DNA from: Vespa crabro
Taxonomy: Eukaryota > Arthropoda > Insecta > Hymenoptera > Vespidae
Direction of reading: 5' to 3'
Length of the DNA stretch: 64,000 nt
NCBI RefSeq assembly: GCF_910589235.1
Contig: NC_060964.1
Location: forward strand, 8,776,512-8,840,511
How positions within the stretch are numbered: position 1 is the stretch's first letter; each line of letters opens with the position of its first letter. Below, piece by piece: positions 52,401-62,288 of the stretch. Position numbers and translations under genes: made by a program. The notes under the pieces were generated by a model. That model saw nothing but the letters and a program-made list of their open reading frames with translations, was not told where the DNA came from and searched no databases.

Positions 52401-55400
52401 TTCATAGTTTTTTTTATTTATTTTTCCTTTTTTTTCCTGGTTCCTTCCGGTTCTGTGACTGGATACGCCCGTACTTTTCTTTTCCATTTTTTTTTCGTGG
52501 TTTCAGCTGGAGTTGTGCCTGGTTACGTCCATAATTTTTTTATTTATTTATTTTTTTCCTGGTTCCTTCCGTAGTTGTGACTGGCTACGTCCATAGTTTT
52601 TTATTTATTAATTTTTTTCCTGGTTCCTTCCGGAGTTGTGACTGGCTAAGTCCGTAGTTTTTTATTTATTTTTCCTTTTTTTTTCCTGGTTCCTTCCGGA
52701 GTTGTGACTGCCTACGTTCGTAGTTTTTTTTCCTATTTTTTCCTGGTCCCTTCCGGAGTTGTGACTGGCTACTCCCGTAGTTCTTTTTTCCTTTTTTTTC
52801 CTGGTTCCCTTCGGAGTTGTGCCTGGTTACGTCAATAGTTTTTGTATTTATTTATTTTTTTCCTTGATCCTTTCGTAGTTGTGCCTGGTTACGTCCATAG
52901 TTTTTTTTGTTTATTTATTTTTTTCCTGGTTCCTTCCGGAGTTGTGACTGGCAAAGTCCGTAGTTTTTTTATTTACTTTTTCTTTTTTATTTCTGGTTCC
53001 TTCCGGAGTTGTGACTGCCTACGTTCGTAGTTTTTTTCCTTTTTTTCTCCTGGTTCCTTCCGGAGCTCTGACTGGCTACGTCCGTATTTTTTTTTTTTTT
53101 TTTTTTTCGTGGTTTCTGATGGAGTTGTACCTGGTTACGTCCGTAGTTTTTTTAATTTTTTTCTTTTTCTTTTTACTGGTCCCTTCCGGAGTTGTGACTG
53201 GCTACGTCCGTAGATTTTTGTTTTTTTTTTCTGGTTTTTTCTGGATTTGTGTTTGGTTACGTTCGTGGTTTTTTTTCTTTTTTCTTCCTGGTTCCTTCCA
53301 GAGTTTTGACTGGCTACGTGCGTAGTTTTCATTTTCTTTTCTTTTTGGTTCCTTCCGGATTTGTGCCTGGTTACGTTCATAGTTTTTTTTATTTATTTTT
53401 CCTTTTTTTTCCTGGTTCCTTCCGGAGCTGTGACTGGATACGTTCGTAGTTCTTTTTATTTTTTTCTTCTTTTTTTTTACTCTTCTCTTCCGGAGTTGTG
53501 ACTGGCTACGTCCGTAGTTTTCTGTTCTTTTTTTTTCCTGGTTCTTTCCGGATTTGTGTTTGGTTACGTTCGTGGTGATTTTTTCTTTTTTTTTCCTGGT
53601 TCCTTCCGCAGTTTTGATTGGCTACGTGCGTAGTTTTCATATTCTTTTTTTTCTGGTTACTTCCGGAGTTCTGTCTGGTTACGTTCATAGTTTTTCTTAT
53701 TTATTTTTCCTTTTTTTTCCTCGTCCTTCCGGAGCTGTGACTGGCTACGTCCGTAGTTTTTTTTTCCATTTTTTCTTTCGTGGTTTCTGCTGGAGTTGTG
53801 CCTGGTTACGTTCATAGTTTTTTTATTTATTTATTCATTTCCTGGTTCCTTCCGGAGTTGTGACTGGCTACGTCCATAGTTTTTTATTTATTAATTTTTT
53901 TCCTGGTTCCTTCCAGAGTTTTGACTGGCTACGTCCGTAGTTTTCTTTCCATTTTTTTCTTGGTTTCTGCTGGAATTGTGTCTGGTTACGTTCATAGTTT
54001 ATTTATTTATTTATTTTTTTCCTGGTTCCTTCCGTAGTTGTGACTGGCTACGTCCATAGTTTTTTATTTATTAATTTTTTTCCTGGTTCCTTCCGGAGTT
54101 GTGACTGGCTACGACCGTAGGTTTTTTATTTATTTTTTCTTTTTTATTTCCTGGTTCTTCTCAGAGTTTTGACTGGCTATGTGCGCAGTTTTCACTTTCT
54201 AATTTTTCTTGTTTCTTCCGGAGTTGTGCCTGGTTACGTTCATAGTTTTTTATTTATTTTTCCCTTTCTTTCCTGGTTCCTTCCGGAGCTGTGACTGGCT
54301 ACGTCCGTAATTTTTATTTCCATTTTTTTTTCGTTGATTCTGCTGGAGTTGTGCCTGGTTACGTCCATAGTTTTGTTATTTATTTATTTTTTTCCTGGTT
54401 TCTTCCGTAGTTGTGACTGGCTACGTCCATAGTTTTTTATTTGTTAATTTTTTTCCTGGTTCCTTCCGGAGTTGTGACTGGCTACGACCGTAGGTTTTTT
54501 ATTTATTTTTCTTTTTTATTTCCTGGTTCCTTCCAGAGTTTTGACTGGCTATGTGCGCAGTTTTCACTTTCTTATTTTTCTTGTTTCTTCCGGAGTTGTG
54601 AATGGTTACGTTCATAGTTTTTTTTATTTATTTTTCCTTTTTTTTCCTGGTTCCTTCCGGTTCTGTGACTGGATACGCCCGTACTTTTCTTTTCCATTTT
54701 TTTTTCGTGGTTTCAGCTGGTGTTGTGCCTGGTTACGTCCATAATTTTTTTATTTATTTATTTTTTTCCTGGTTCCTTCCGTAGTTGTGACTGGCTACGT
54801 CCATAGTTTTTTATTTATTAATTTTTTACCTGGTTCCTTCCGGAGTTGTGACTGGCTAAGTCCGTAGTTTTTTATTTATTTTTCCTTTTTTTTTCCTGGT
54901 TCCTTCCGGAGTTGTGACTGCCTACGTTCGTAGTTTTTTTTCCTATTTTTTCCTGGTCCCTTCCGGAGTTGTGACTGGCTACGTCCGTAGTTTCTTTTTC
55001 CTGGTTGCTTCCAGAGTTGTGCCTGGTTAGGTCCGTAGTTTGTTTATTTCTTTCTTCTTTTTTTTTACTGTTCCTTTCCGGAGTTGTGACTGGCTACGTC
55101 CGTTGTTTTTTGTTCTTCCTTTTTCCTGGTTCTTTCCGTATTTGTGTTTGGTTACGATCGTGGTTTTTTTTTCTTTTCTTTTCTTGGATTCTTCCGCAGT
55201 TTTGACTGGCTACGTGCGTAGTTTTCACTACATTTTTTTTCTGGTTCCTTCCGGAGTTGTGCCTGGTTACGTTCATAGTTTTTTTTATTTATTTTTCCTT
55301 TTTTTTCCTGGTTCCTTCCGGAGCTGTGACTAGCTACGTCCGTAGTTTTTTTTCCATTTTTTTCTTGGTTTCTGCTGGAGTTGTGTCTGGTTACGTTCAT

Positions 55401-57000
55401 AGTTTTTTCATTTATTTATTTTTTTCCTGGTTCCTTCCGGAGCTGTGACTGGATACGTCCGTAGTTCTTTTTATTTTTTTCTTCTTTTTTTTTACTCTTC
55501 TCTTCCGGAGTTGTGACTGGCTACGTCCGTAGTTTTCTGTTCTTTTTTTTTCCTGGTTCTTTCCGGATTTGTGTTTGGTTACGTTCGTGGTGATTTTTTC
55601 TTTTTTTTTCCTGGTTCCTTCCGCAGTTTTGATTGGCTACGTGCGTAGTTTTCATATTCTTTTTTTTCTGGTTACTTCCGGAGTTCTGTCTGGTTACGTT
55701 CATAGTTTTTCTTATTTATTTTTCCTTTTTTTTCCTCGACCTTCCGGAGCTGTGACTGGCTACGTCCATAGTTTTTTTTTCCATTTTTTCTTTCGTGGTT
55801 TCTGCTGGAGTTGTGCCTGGTTACGTTCATAGTTTTTTTATTTATTTATTCATTTCCTGGTTCCTTCCGGAGTTGTGACTGGCTACGTCCATAGTTTTTT
55901 ATTTATTAATTTTTTTCCTGGTTCCTTCCAGAGTTTTGACTGGCTACGTCCGTAGTTTTCTTTCCATTTTTTTCTTGGTTTCTGCTGGAGTTGTGTCTGG
56001 TTACGTTCATTGTATATTTATTTATTTATTTTTTTCCTGGTTCCTTCCGTAGTTGTGACTGGCTACGTCCATAGTTTTTTATTTATTAATTTTTTTCCTG
56101 GTTCCTTCCGGAGTTGTGACTGGCTACGACCGTAGGTTTTTTATTTATTTTTTCTTTTTTATTTCCTGGTTCTTCTCAGAGCTTTGACTGGCTATGTGCG
56201 CAGTTTTCACTTTCTAATTTTTCTTGTTTCTTCCGGAGTTGTGCCTGGTTACGTTCATAGTTTTTTATTTATTTTTCCCTTTCTTTCCTGGTTCCTTCCG
56301 GAGCTGTGACTGGCTACGTCCGTAATTTTTATTTCCATTTTTTTTTCGTTGATTCTGCTGGAGTTGTGCCTGGTTACGTCCATAGTTTTGTTATTTATTT
56401 ATTTTTTTCCTGGTTTCTTCCGTAGTTGTGACTGGCTACGTCCATAGTTTTTTATTTGTTAATTTTTTTCCTGGTTCCTTCCGGAGTTGTGACTGGCTAC
56501 GACCGTAGGTTTTTTATTTATTTTTTCTTTTTTATTTCCTGGTTCCTTCCAGAGTTTTGACTGGCTATGTGCGCAGTTTTCACTTTCTTATTTTTCTTGT
56601 TTCTTCCGGAGTTGTGAATGGTTACGTTCATAGTTTTTTTTATTTATTTTTCCTTTTTTTTCCTGGTTCCTTCCGGTTCTGTGACTGGATACGCCCGTAC
56701 TTTTCTTTTCCATTTTTTTTTCGTGGTTTCAGCTGGTGTTGTGCCTGGTTACGTCCATAATTTTTTTATTTATTTATTTTTTTCCTGGTTCCTTCCGTAG
56801 TTGTGACTGGCTACGTCCATAGTTTTTTATTTATTAATTTTTTACCTGGTTCCTTCCGGAGTTGTGACTGGCTAAGTCCGTAGTTTTTTATTTATTTTTC
56901 CTTTTTTTTTCCTGGTTCCTTCCGGAGTTGTGACTGCCTACGTTCGTAGTTTTTTTTCCTATTTTTTCCTGGTCCCTTCCGGAGTTGTGACTGGCTACGT
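40500..57000. repeat. Higher-order repeat of about 4,226 bp in the minisatellite, roughly four copies
   Basis: Variant-specific markers recur at 4,225-4,227 bp: for instance 44,667, 48,892 and about 53,119; 46,090, 50,315 and 54,541; 48,106, 52,331 and 56,557. Each unit consists of two related halves of 2,016 and about 2,209 bp. The first copy (from about 40.5 kb) is shorter: its second half spans 1,837 bp, a deletion of 372 bp. Copies match nearly base for base by eye, implying very recent amplification, or assembly duplication that would need checking. Confidence 0.9.
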
Positions 57001-57289
57001 CCGTAGTTTCTTTTTCCTGGTTGCTTCCAGAGTTGTGCCTGGCTACGTCCGTAGTTTTTTTATTTCTTTCTTCTTTTTTTTTACTGTTCCCTTCCGGAGT
57101 TGTGACTGGCTACGTCCGTAGTTTTTTTTTCCATTTTTTTCTTGGTTTCTGCTGGAGTTGTGTCTGGTTACGTTCATAGTTTTTTTATTTATTTATTTTT
57201 TTCCTGGTTCCTTCCGTAGTTGTGACTGGCTACGTCAATAGTTTTTTATTTATTAATTTTTTTCCTGGTCCCTTCCGGAGTTGTGACTG

Positions 57290-60200
57290 GCTACGACCGT
57301 GGTTTTTTATTTATTTTTTCTTTTTTTTTTCTTGGTTTCTTCCGCAGTTTTGACTGGCTACGTGCGTAGTTTTCACTACATTTTTTTTCTGGTTCCTTCC
57401 GGAGTTGTGCCTGGTTACGTTCATAGTTTTTTTTATTTATTTTTCCTCTTTTTTCCTGGTTCCTTCCGGAGCTGTGACTGTCTACGTCCGTAGTTTTTTT
57501 TTCCATTTTTTTTCGTGGTTTCAGCTGGAGTTGTGCCTGGTTACGACCGTAGGTTTTTTATTTATTTTTTCTTTTTTTTTCCTGGTTCCTTCCAGAGTTT
57601 TTACTGGCTATGTGCGCAGTTTTCACTTTCTTTTTTTTCTTGTTTCTTCCGGAGTTGTGAATGGTTACGTTCATAGTTTTTTTTATTTATTTTTCCTTTT
57701 TTTTCCTGGTTCCTTCCGGTTCTGTGACTGGATACTCCCGTACTTTTCTTTTCCTTTCTTTTCGTGGTTTCAGCTGGAGTTGTGCCTGGTTACGTCCATA
57801 GTTTTTTTATTTATTTATTTTTTTCCTGGTTCCTTCCGTAGTTCTGACTGGCTACGTCCATAGTTTTTATTTATTAATTTTTTTCCTGGTTCCTTCCGGA
57901 GTTGTGGCTGGCTAAGTCCGTAGTTTTTTATTTATTTTTCCTTTTCTTTTCCTGGTTCCTTCCGGAGTTGTGACTGCCTACGTTCGTAGTTTTTTTTCCT
58001 ATTTTTTCCTGGTCCCTTCCGGAGTTGTGACTGGCTACGTCCGTAGTTTCTTTTTCCTGGTTGCTTCCAGAGTTGTGCCTGGTTACGTCCGTAGTTTTTT
58101 TATTTCTTTCTTCTTTTTTTTTACTGTTCCCTTCCGGAGTTGTGACTGGCTACGTCCGTAGTTTTTTTTTCCATTTTTTTCTTGGTTTCTGCTGGAGTTG
58201 TGTCTGGTTACGTTCATAGTTTTTTTATTTATTTATTTTTTTCCTGGTTCCTTCCGTAGTTGTGACTGCCTACGTTCGTAGTTTTTTTTCCTATTTTTTC
58301 CTGGTCCCTTCCGGAGTTGTGACTGGCTACGTCCGTAGTTTCTTTTTCCTGGTTGCTTCCAGAGTTGTGCCTGGTTACGTCCGTAGTTTTTTTATTTCTT
58401 TCTTCTTTTTTTTTACTGTTCCCTTCCGGAGTTGTGACTGGCTACGTCCGTAGTTTTTTTTTCCATTTTTTTCTTGGTTTCTGCTGGAGTTGTGTCTGGT
58501 TACGTTCATAGTTTTTTTATTTATTTATTTTTTTCCTGGTTCCTTCCGTAGTTGTGACTGGCTACGTCAATAGTTTTTTATTTATTAATTTTTTTCCTGG
58601 TTCCTTCCGGAGTTGTGACTGGCTACGACCGTGGTTTTTTATTTATTTTTTCTTTTTTTTTTCTTGGTTTCTTCCGCAGTTTTGACTGGCTACGTGCGTA
58701 GTTTTCACTACATTTTTTTTCTGGTTCCTTCCGGAGTTGTGCCTGGTTACGTTCATAGTTTTTTTTATTTATTTTTCCTCTTTTTTCCTGGTTCCTTCCG
58801 GAGCTGTGACTGTCTACGTCCGTAGTTTTTTTTTCCATTTTTTTTCGTGGTTTCAGCTGGAGTTGTGCCTGGTTACGACCGTAGGTTTTTTATTTATTTT
58901 TTCTTTTTTTTTTCCTGGTTCCTTCCAGAGTTTTGACTGGCTATGTGCGCAGTTTTCACTTTCTTTTTTTTCTTGTTTCTTCCGGAGTTGTGAATGGTTA
59001 CGTTCATAGTTTTTTTTATTTATTTTTCCTTTTTTTTCCTGGTTCCTTCCGGTTCTGTGACTGGATACGCCCGTACTTTTCTTTTCCTTTCTTTTCGTGG
59101 TTTCAGCTGGAGTTGTGCCTGGTTACGTCCATAATTTTTTATTTATTAATTTTTTTCCTGGTTCCTTCCGGAGTTGTGACTGGCTAAGTCCGTAGTTTTT
59201 TATTTATTTTTCCTTTTTTTTTCCTGGATCCTTCCGGAGTTGTGACTGCCTACGTTCGTAGTTTTTTTTCCTATTTTTTCCTGGTCCCTTCCGGAGTTGT
59301 GACTGGCTACGTCCGTAGTTTTTTTTTCCTGGTTGCTTCCAGAGTTGTGCCTGGTTACGTCCGTAGATTTTTTATTTCTTTCTTCTTTTTTTTTGCTGTT
59401 CCCTTCCGGAGTTGTGACTGGCTACGTCCGTTGTTTTTTGTCCTTTCTTTTTCCTGGTTCTTTCCGTATTTGTGTTTGGTTACGATCGTGGTATTTTTTT
59501 CTTTTCTTTTCTTGGTTTCTTCCGCAGTTTTGACTGGCTACGTGCGTAGTTTTCACTACATTTTTTTTCTGGTTCCTTCCGGAGTTGTGCCTGGTTACGT
59601 TCATAGTTTTATTTATTTATTTTTCCTTTTTTTTCCTGGTCCCTTACGGAGTTGTGACTTGCTACGTCCGTAGTTTTCTTTTCCTGGTCGCTTCCAGAGA
59701 TGTGCCTGGTTACGTCCGTAGTTTCTTTATTTTTTTCTTCTTTATTTTTACTGTTCCCTTCCGGAGTTGTGACTTGCTACGGCCTTAGTTTTTTGTCCTT
59801 TTCTTTTCCTGGTTCTTTCCGGATATCTGTTTGATAACTTTCGTGGTTCTTTTTTTCTTTTTTTTTCCTGGTTCCTTCCGCAGTTTTGACTGGCTACGTG
59901 CGTAGTTTTCATTTTCTTTTTTTTTGGTTCCTTTCGGAGTTGTGCCTGGTTACGTCCATAGTTTTTTTATTTATTTATTTTTTTTTTTCCTGGTTCCTTC
60001 CTGAGTTGTGACTGCCTACGTTCGTAGTTTTTTTTCCATTTTTTTTTCCTGGTTCCTTCGGGAGTTGTGCCTGGTTTCGTCCGTAGTTTTTTTATTTTTT
60101 TCTTCTTTTTTTTTACTGTTCCCTCCCGGAGTTGTGACTGGCTACGTCCGTAGTTTTTTGTTCTTTATTTTTCCTGGTTCTTTCCGGATTTGTGTTTGGT

Positions 60201-62010
60201 TCCGTTCGTGGTTTTCTTTTTCTTTTTCTTTCCCGGTTCCTTCCGCAGTTTTGACTGGCTACGTTTGTAGTTTTTTCTGGTTCCTTCCGGAGTTGTGACT
60301 GGTTACGTTTGTAGTTTTTTCTGGTTCCTTCCGGAATTGTGACTGGTTACGTTTGTAGTTTTTTCTGGTTCCTTCCGGAGTTGAGACTGGTTACGTTTGT
60401 AGTTTTTTCTGGTTCCTTCCGGAGTTGTGACTGGTTACGTTCCTGGTTTTTTTTTCTCTTTTTTTCCTGGTTCCTTCCGCAGTTTTGACTGGCTACGTGC
60501 GTAGTTTTCATTTTCCTTTTTTTCTGGTTCCTTCCGGAGTTGTGCCTGGTTACGTTCATAGTTTTTTTTTATTTATTTTTCCTATTTTTTCCTGGTTCCT
60601 TCCGGAGCTGTGACTGCCTACGTTCTTAGTTTTTTTCTTCTTTTTCCTGGTTCTTGCCGGATTTGTGATTGGTTACGTTCCTGGTTTTCTTTTCTTCTTC
60701 TTTCCTGGTTCCTTCCGCAGTTGTGACTGGCTACGAACGTAGGTTTTTTATTTATTTTTTCTTTTTTTTTTCCTGGTTCCTTCCAGAATTTTGACTGGCT
60801 ACGTGCATAGTTTTCACTTTCTTTTTTTTCTTGTTTCTTCCGGAGTTGTGAATGGTTACGTTCATAGTTTTTTTTATTTATTTTTCCTTTTTTTTCCTGG
60901 TTCCTTCCGGTTCTGTGACTCGATACGCCCGTACTTTTTTTTTCCATTTTTTTTTCGTCGTTTCAGCTGGAGTTGTGCCTGGTTACGTCCATAGTTTTTT
61001 TATTTATTTATTTTTTTCCTGGTTCCTTCCGTAGTTGTGACTGGCTACGTCCATAGTTTTTTATTTATTAATTTTTTTACTGGTTCCTTCCGGAGTTATG
61101 ACTGGCTAAGTCCGTAGTTTTTTATTTATTTTTTCATTTTTTTTCCTGGTTCCTTCCGGAGTTGTGACTGCCTACGTTCGTAGTTTTTTTCCTTTTTTTT
61201 CTCCTGATTCCTTCCGGAGTTGTGACTGGCTACGTCCGTAGTTCTTTTTTCCTGGTTGCTTCCAGAGTTATGCCTGGTTACGTCCGTAGTTTCTTTATTT
61301 TTTTCTTCTTTATTTTTACTGTTCCCTTCCGGAGTTGTGACTTGCTACGGCCTTAGTTTTTTGTCCTTTTTTTTTCCTGGTTCTTTCCGGATATCTGTTT
61401 GATAACTTTCGTGGTTCTTTTTTTCTTTTTTTTTCCTGGTTCCTTCCGCAGTTTTGACTGGCTACGTGCGTAGTTTTCATTTTCTTTTTTTTTGGTTCCT
61501 TTCGGAGTTGTGCCTGGTTACGTCCATAGTTTTTTTATTTATTTATTTTTTTTTTTCCTGGATCCTTCCTGAGTTGTTACTGCCTACGTTCGTAGTTTTT
61601 TTTCCATTTTTTTTTCCTGGTTCCTTCGGGAGTTGTGCCTGGTTTCGTCCGTAGTTTTTTTATTTTTTTCTTCTTTTTTTTTACTGTTCCCTCCCGGAGT
61701 TGTGACTGGCTACGTCCGTAGTTTTTTGTTCTTTATTTTTCCTGGTTCTTTCCGAATTTGTGTTTGGTTCCGTTCGTGGTTTTCTTTTTCTTTTTCTTTC
61801 CTGGTTCCTTCCGCAGTTTTGACTGGCTACGTTTGTAGTTTTTTCTGGTTCCTTCCGGAGTTGTGACTGGTTACGTTTGTAGTTTTTTCTGGTTCCTTCC
61901 GGAATTGTGACTGGTTACGTTTGTAGTTTTTTCTGGTTCCTTCCGGAGTTGTGACTGGTTACGTTTGTAGTTTTTTCTGGTTCCTTCCGGAGTTGTGACT
62001 GGTTACGTTT
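57290..62010. repeat. Further segmental duplications in the distal minisatellite
   Basis: Blocks repeat at other spacings than the 4.2-kb unit: the stretch at about 57,290 recurs 1,332 bp later at 58,623, a block at 57,970 recurs 292 bp later at 58,262, and 59,690-60,440 closely resembles 61,250-62,010 (offset about 1,565 bp). The mosaic indicates repeated unequal exchange. Confidence 0.75.
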
Positions 62011-62288
62011 GTAGTTTTTTCTGGTTCCTTCCGGAGTTGTGACTGGTTACGTTTGTAGTTTTTTCTGGTTCCTTCCGGAGTTGTGACTGGTTACGTTTGT
62101 AGTTTTTTCTGGTTCCTTCCGGAGTTGTGACTGGTTACGTTTGCAGTTTTTTCTGGTTCCTTCCGGAGTTGTGACTGGTTACGTTTGCAGTTTTTTCTGG
62201 TTCCTTCCGGAGTTGTGACTGGTTACGTTTGTAGTTTTTTCTGGTTCCTTCCGGAGTTGTGACTGGTTACGTTTGTAGTTTTTTCTGG
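61815..62288. repeat. Homogeneous 44-bp monomers at the telomere junction
   Basis: About eleven head-to-tail copies of the 44-bp unit (CTGGTTCCTTCCGGAGTTGT, then GACTGGTTACGTTTGTAG, then TTTTTT) without long T linkers. Only single-base variants occur (GGAATT; TTTGCAG twice). A shorter cluster of the same form is at about 60,255-60,430. It is the least diverged part of the array. Confidence 0.92.

Larger units (their letters stand above)
39511..62288. repeat. T-rich subtelomeric minisatellite array, 22.8 kb
   Basis: A core of about 44 bp, CTGGTTCCTTCCGGAGTTGTG followed by ACTGGCTACGTCCGTAG (or CCTGGTTACGTTCATAG), alternates with T-rich linkers of variable length (TTTTTTATTTATTTTTCC types), so the period is mostly 60-75 bp. 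The + strand is strongly T-rich over the whole array. The many short open frames on both strands (Phe/Leu/Ser-rich on +, Lys/Asn/Arg-rich on -) simply mirror the repeat and are not genes. The array abuts the telomere directly. Confidence 0.96.

Noticed and set aside
39757..61866. Dozens of 60-150-codon open frames on both strands in the T-rich array
   Set aside because: They recur with the minisatellite period in several frames and on both strands, and show only repeat-driven Phe/Leu/Ser or Lys/Asn/Arg composition; not genes.
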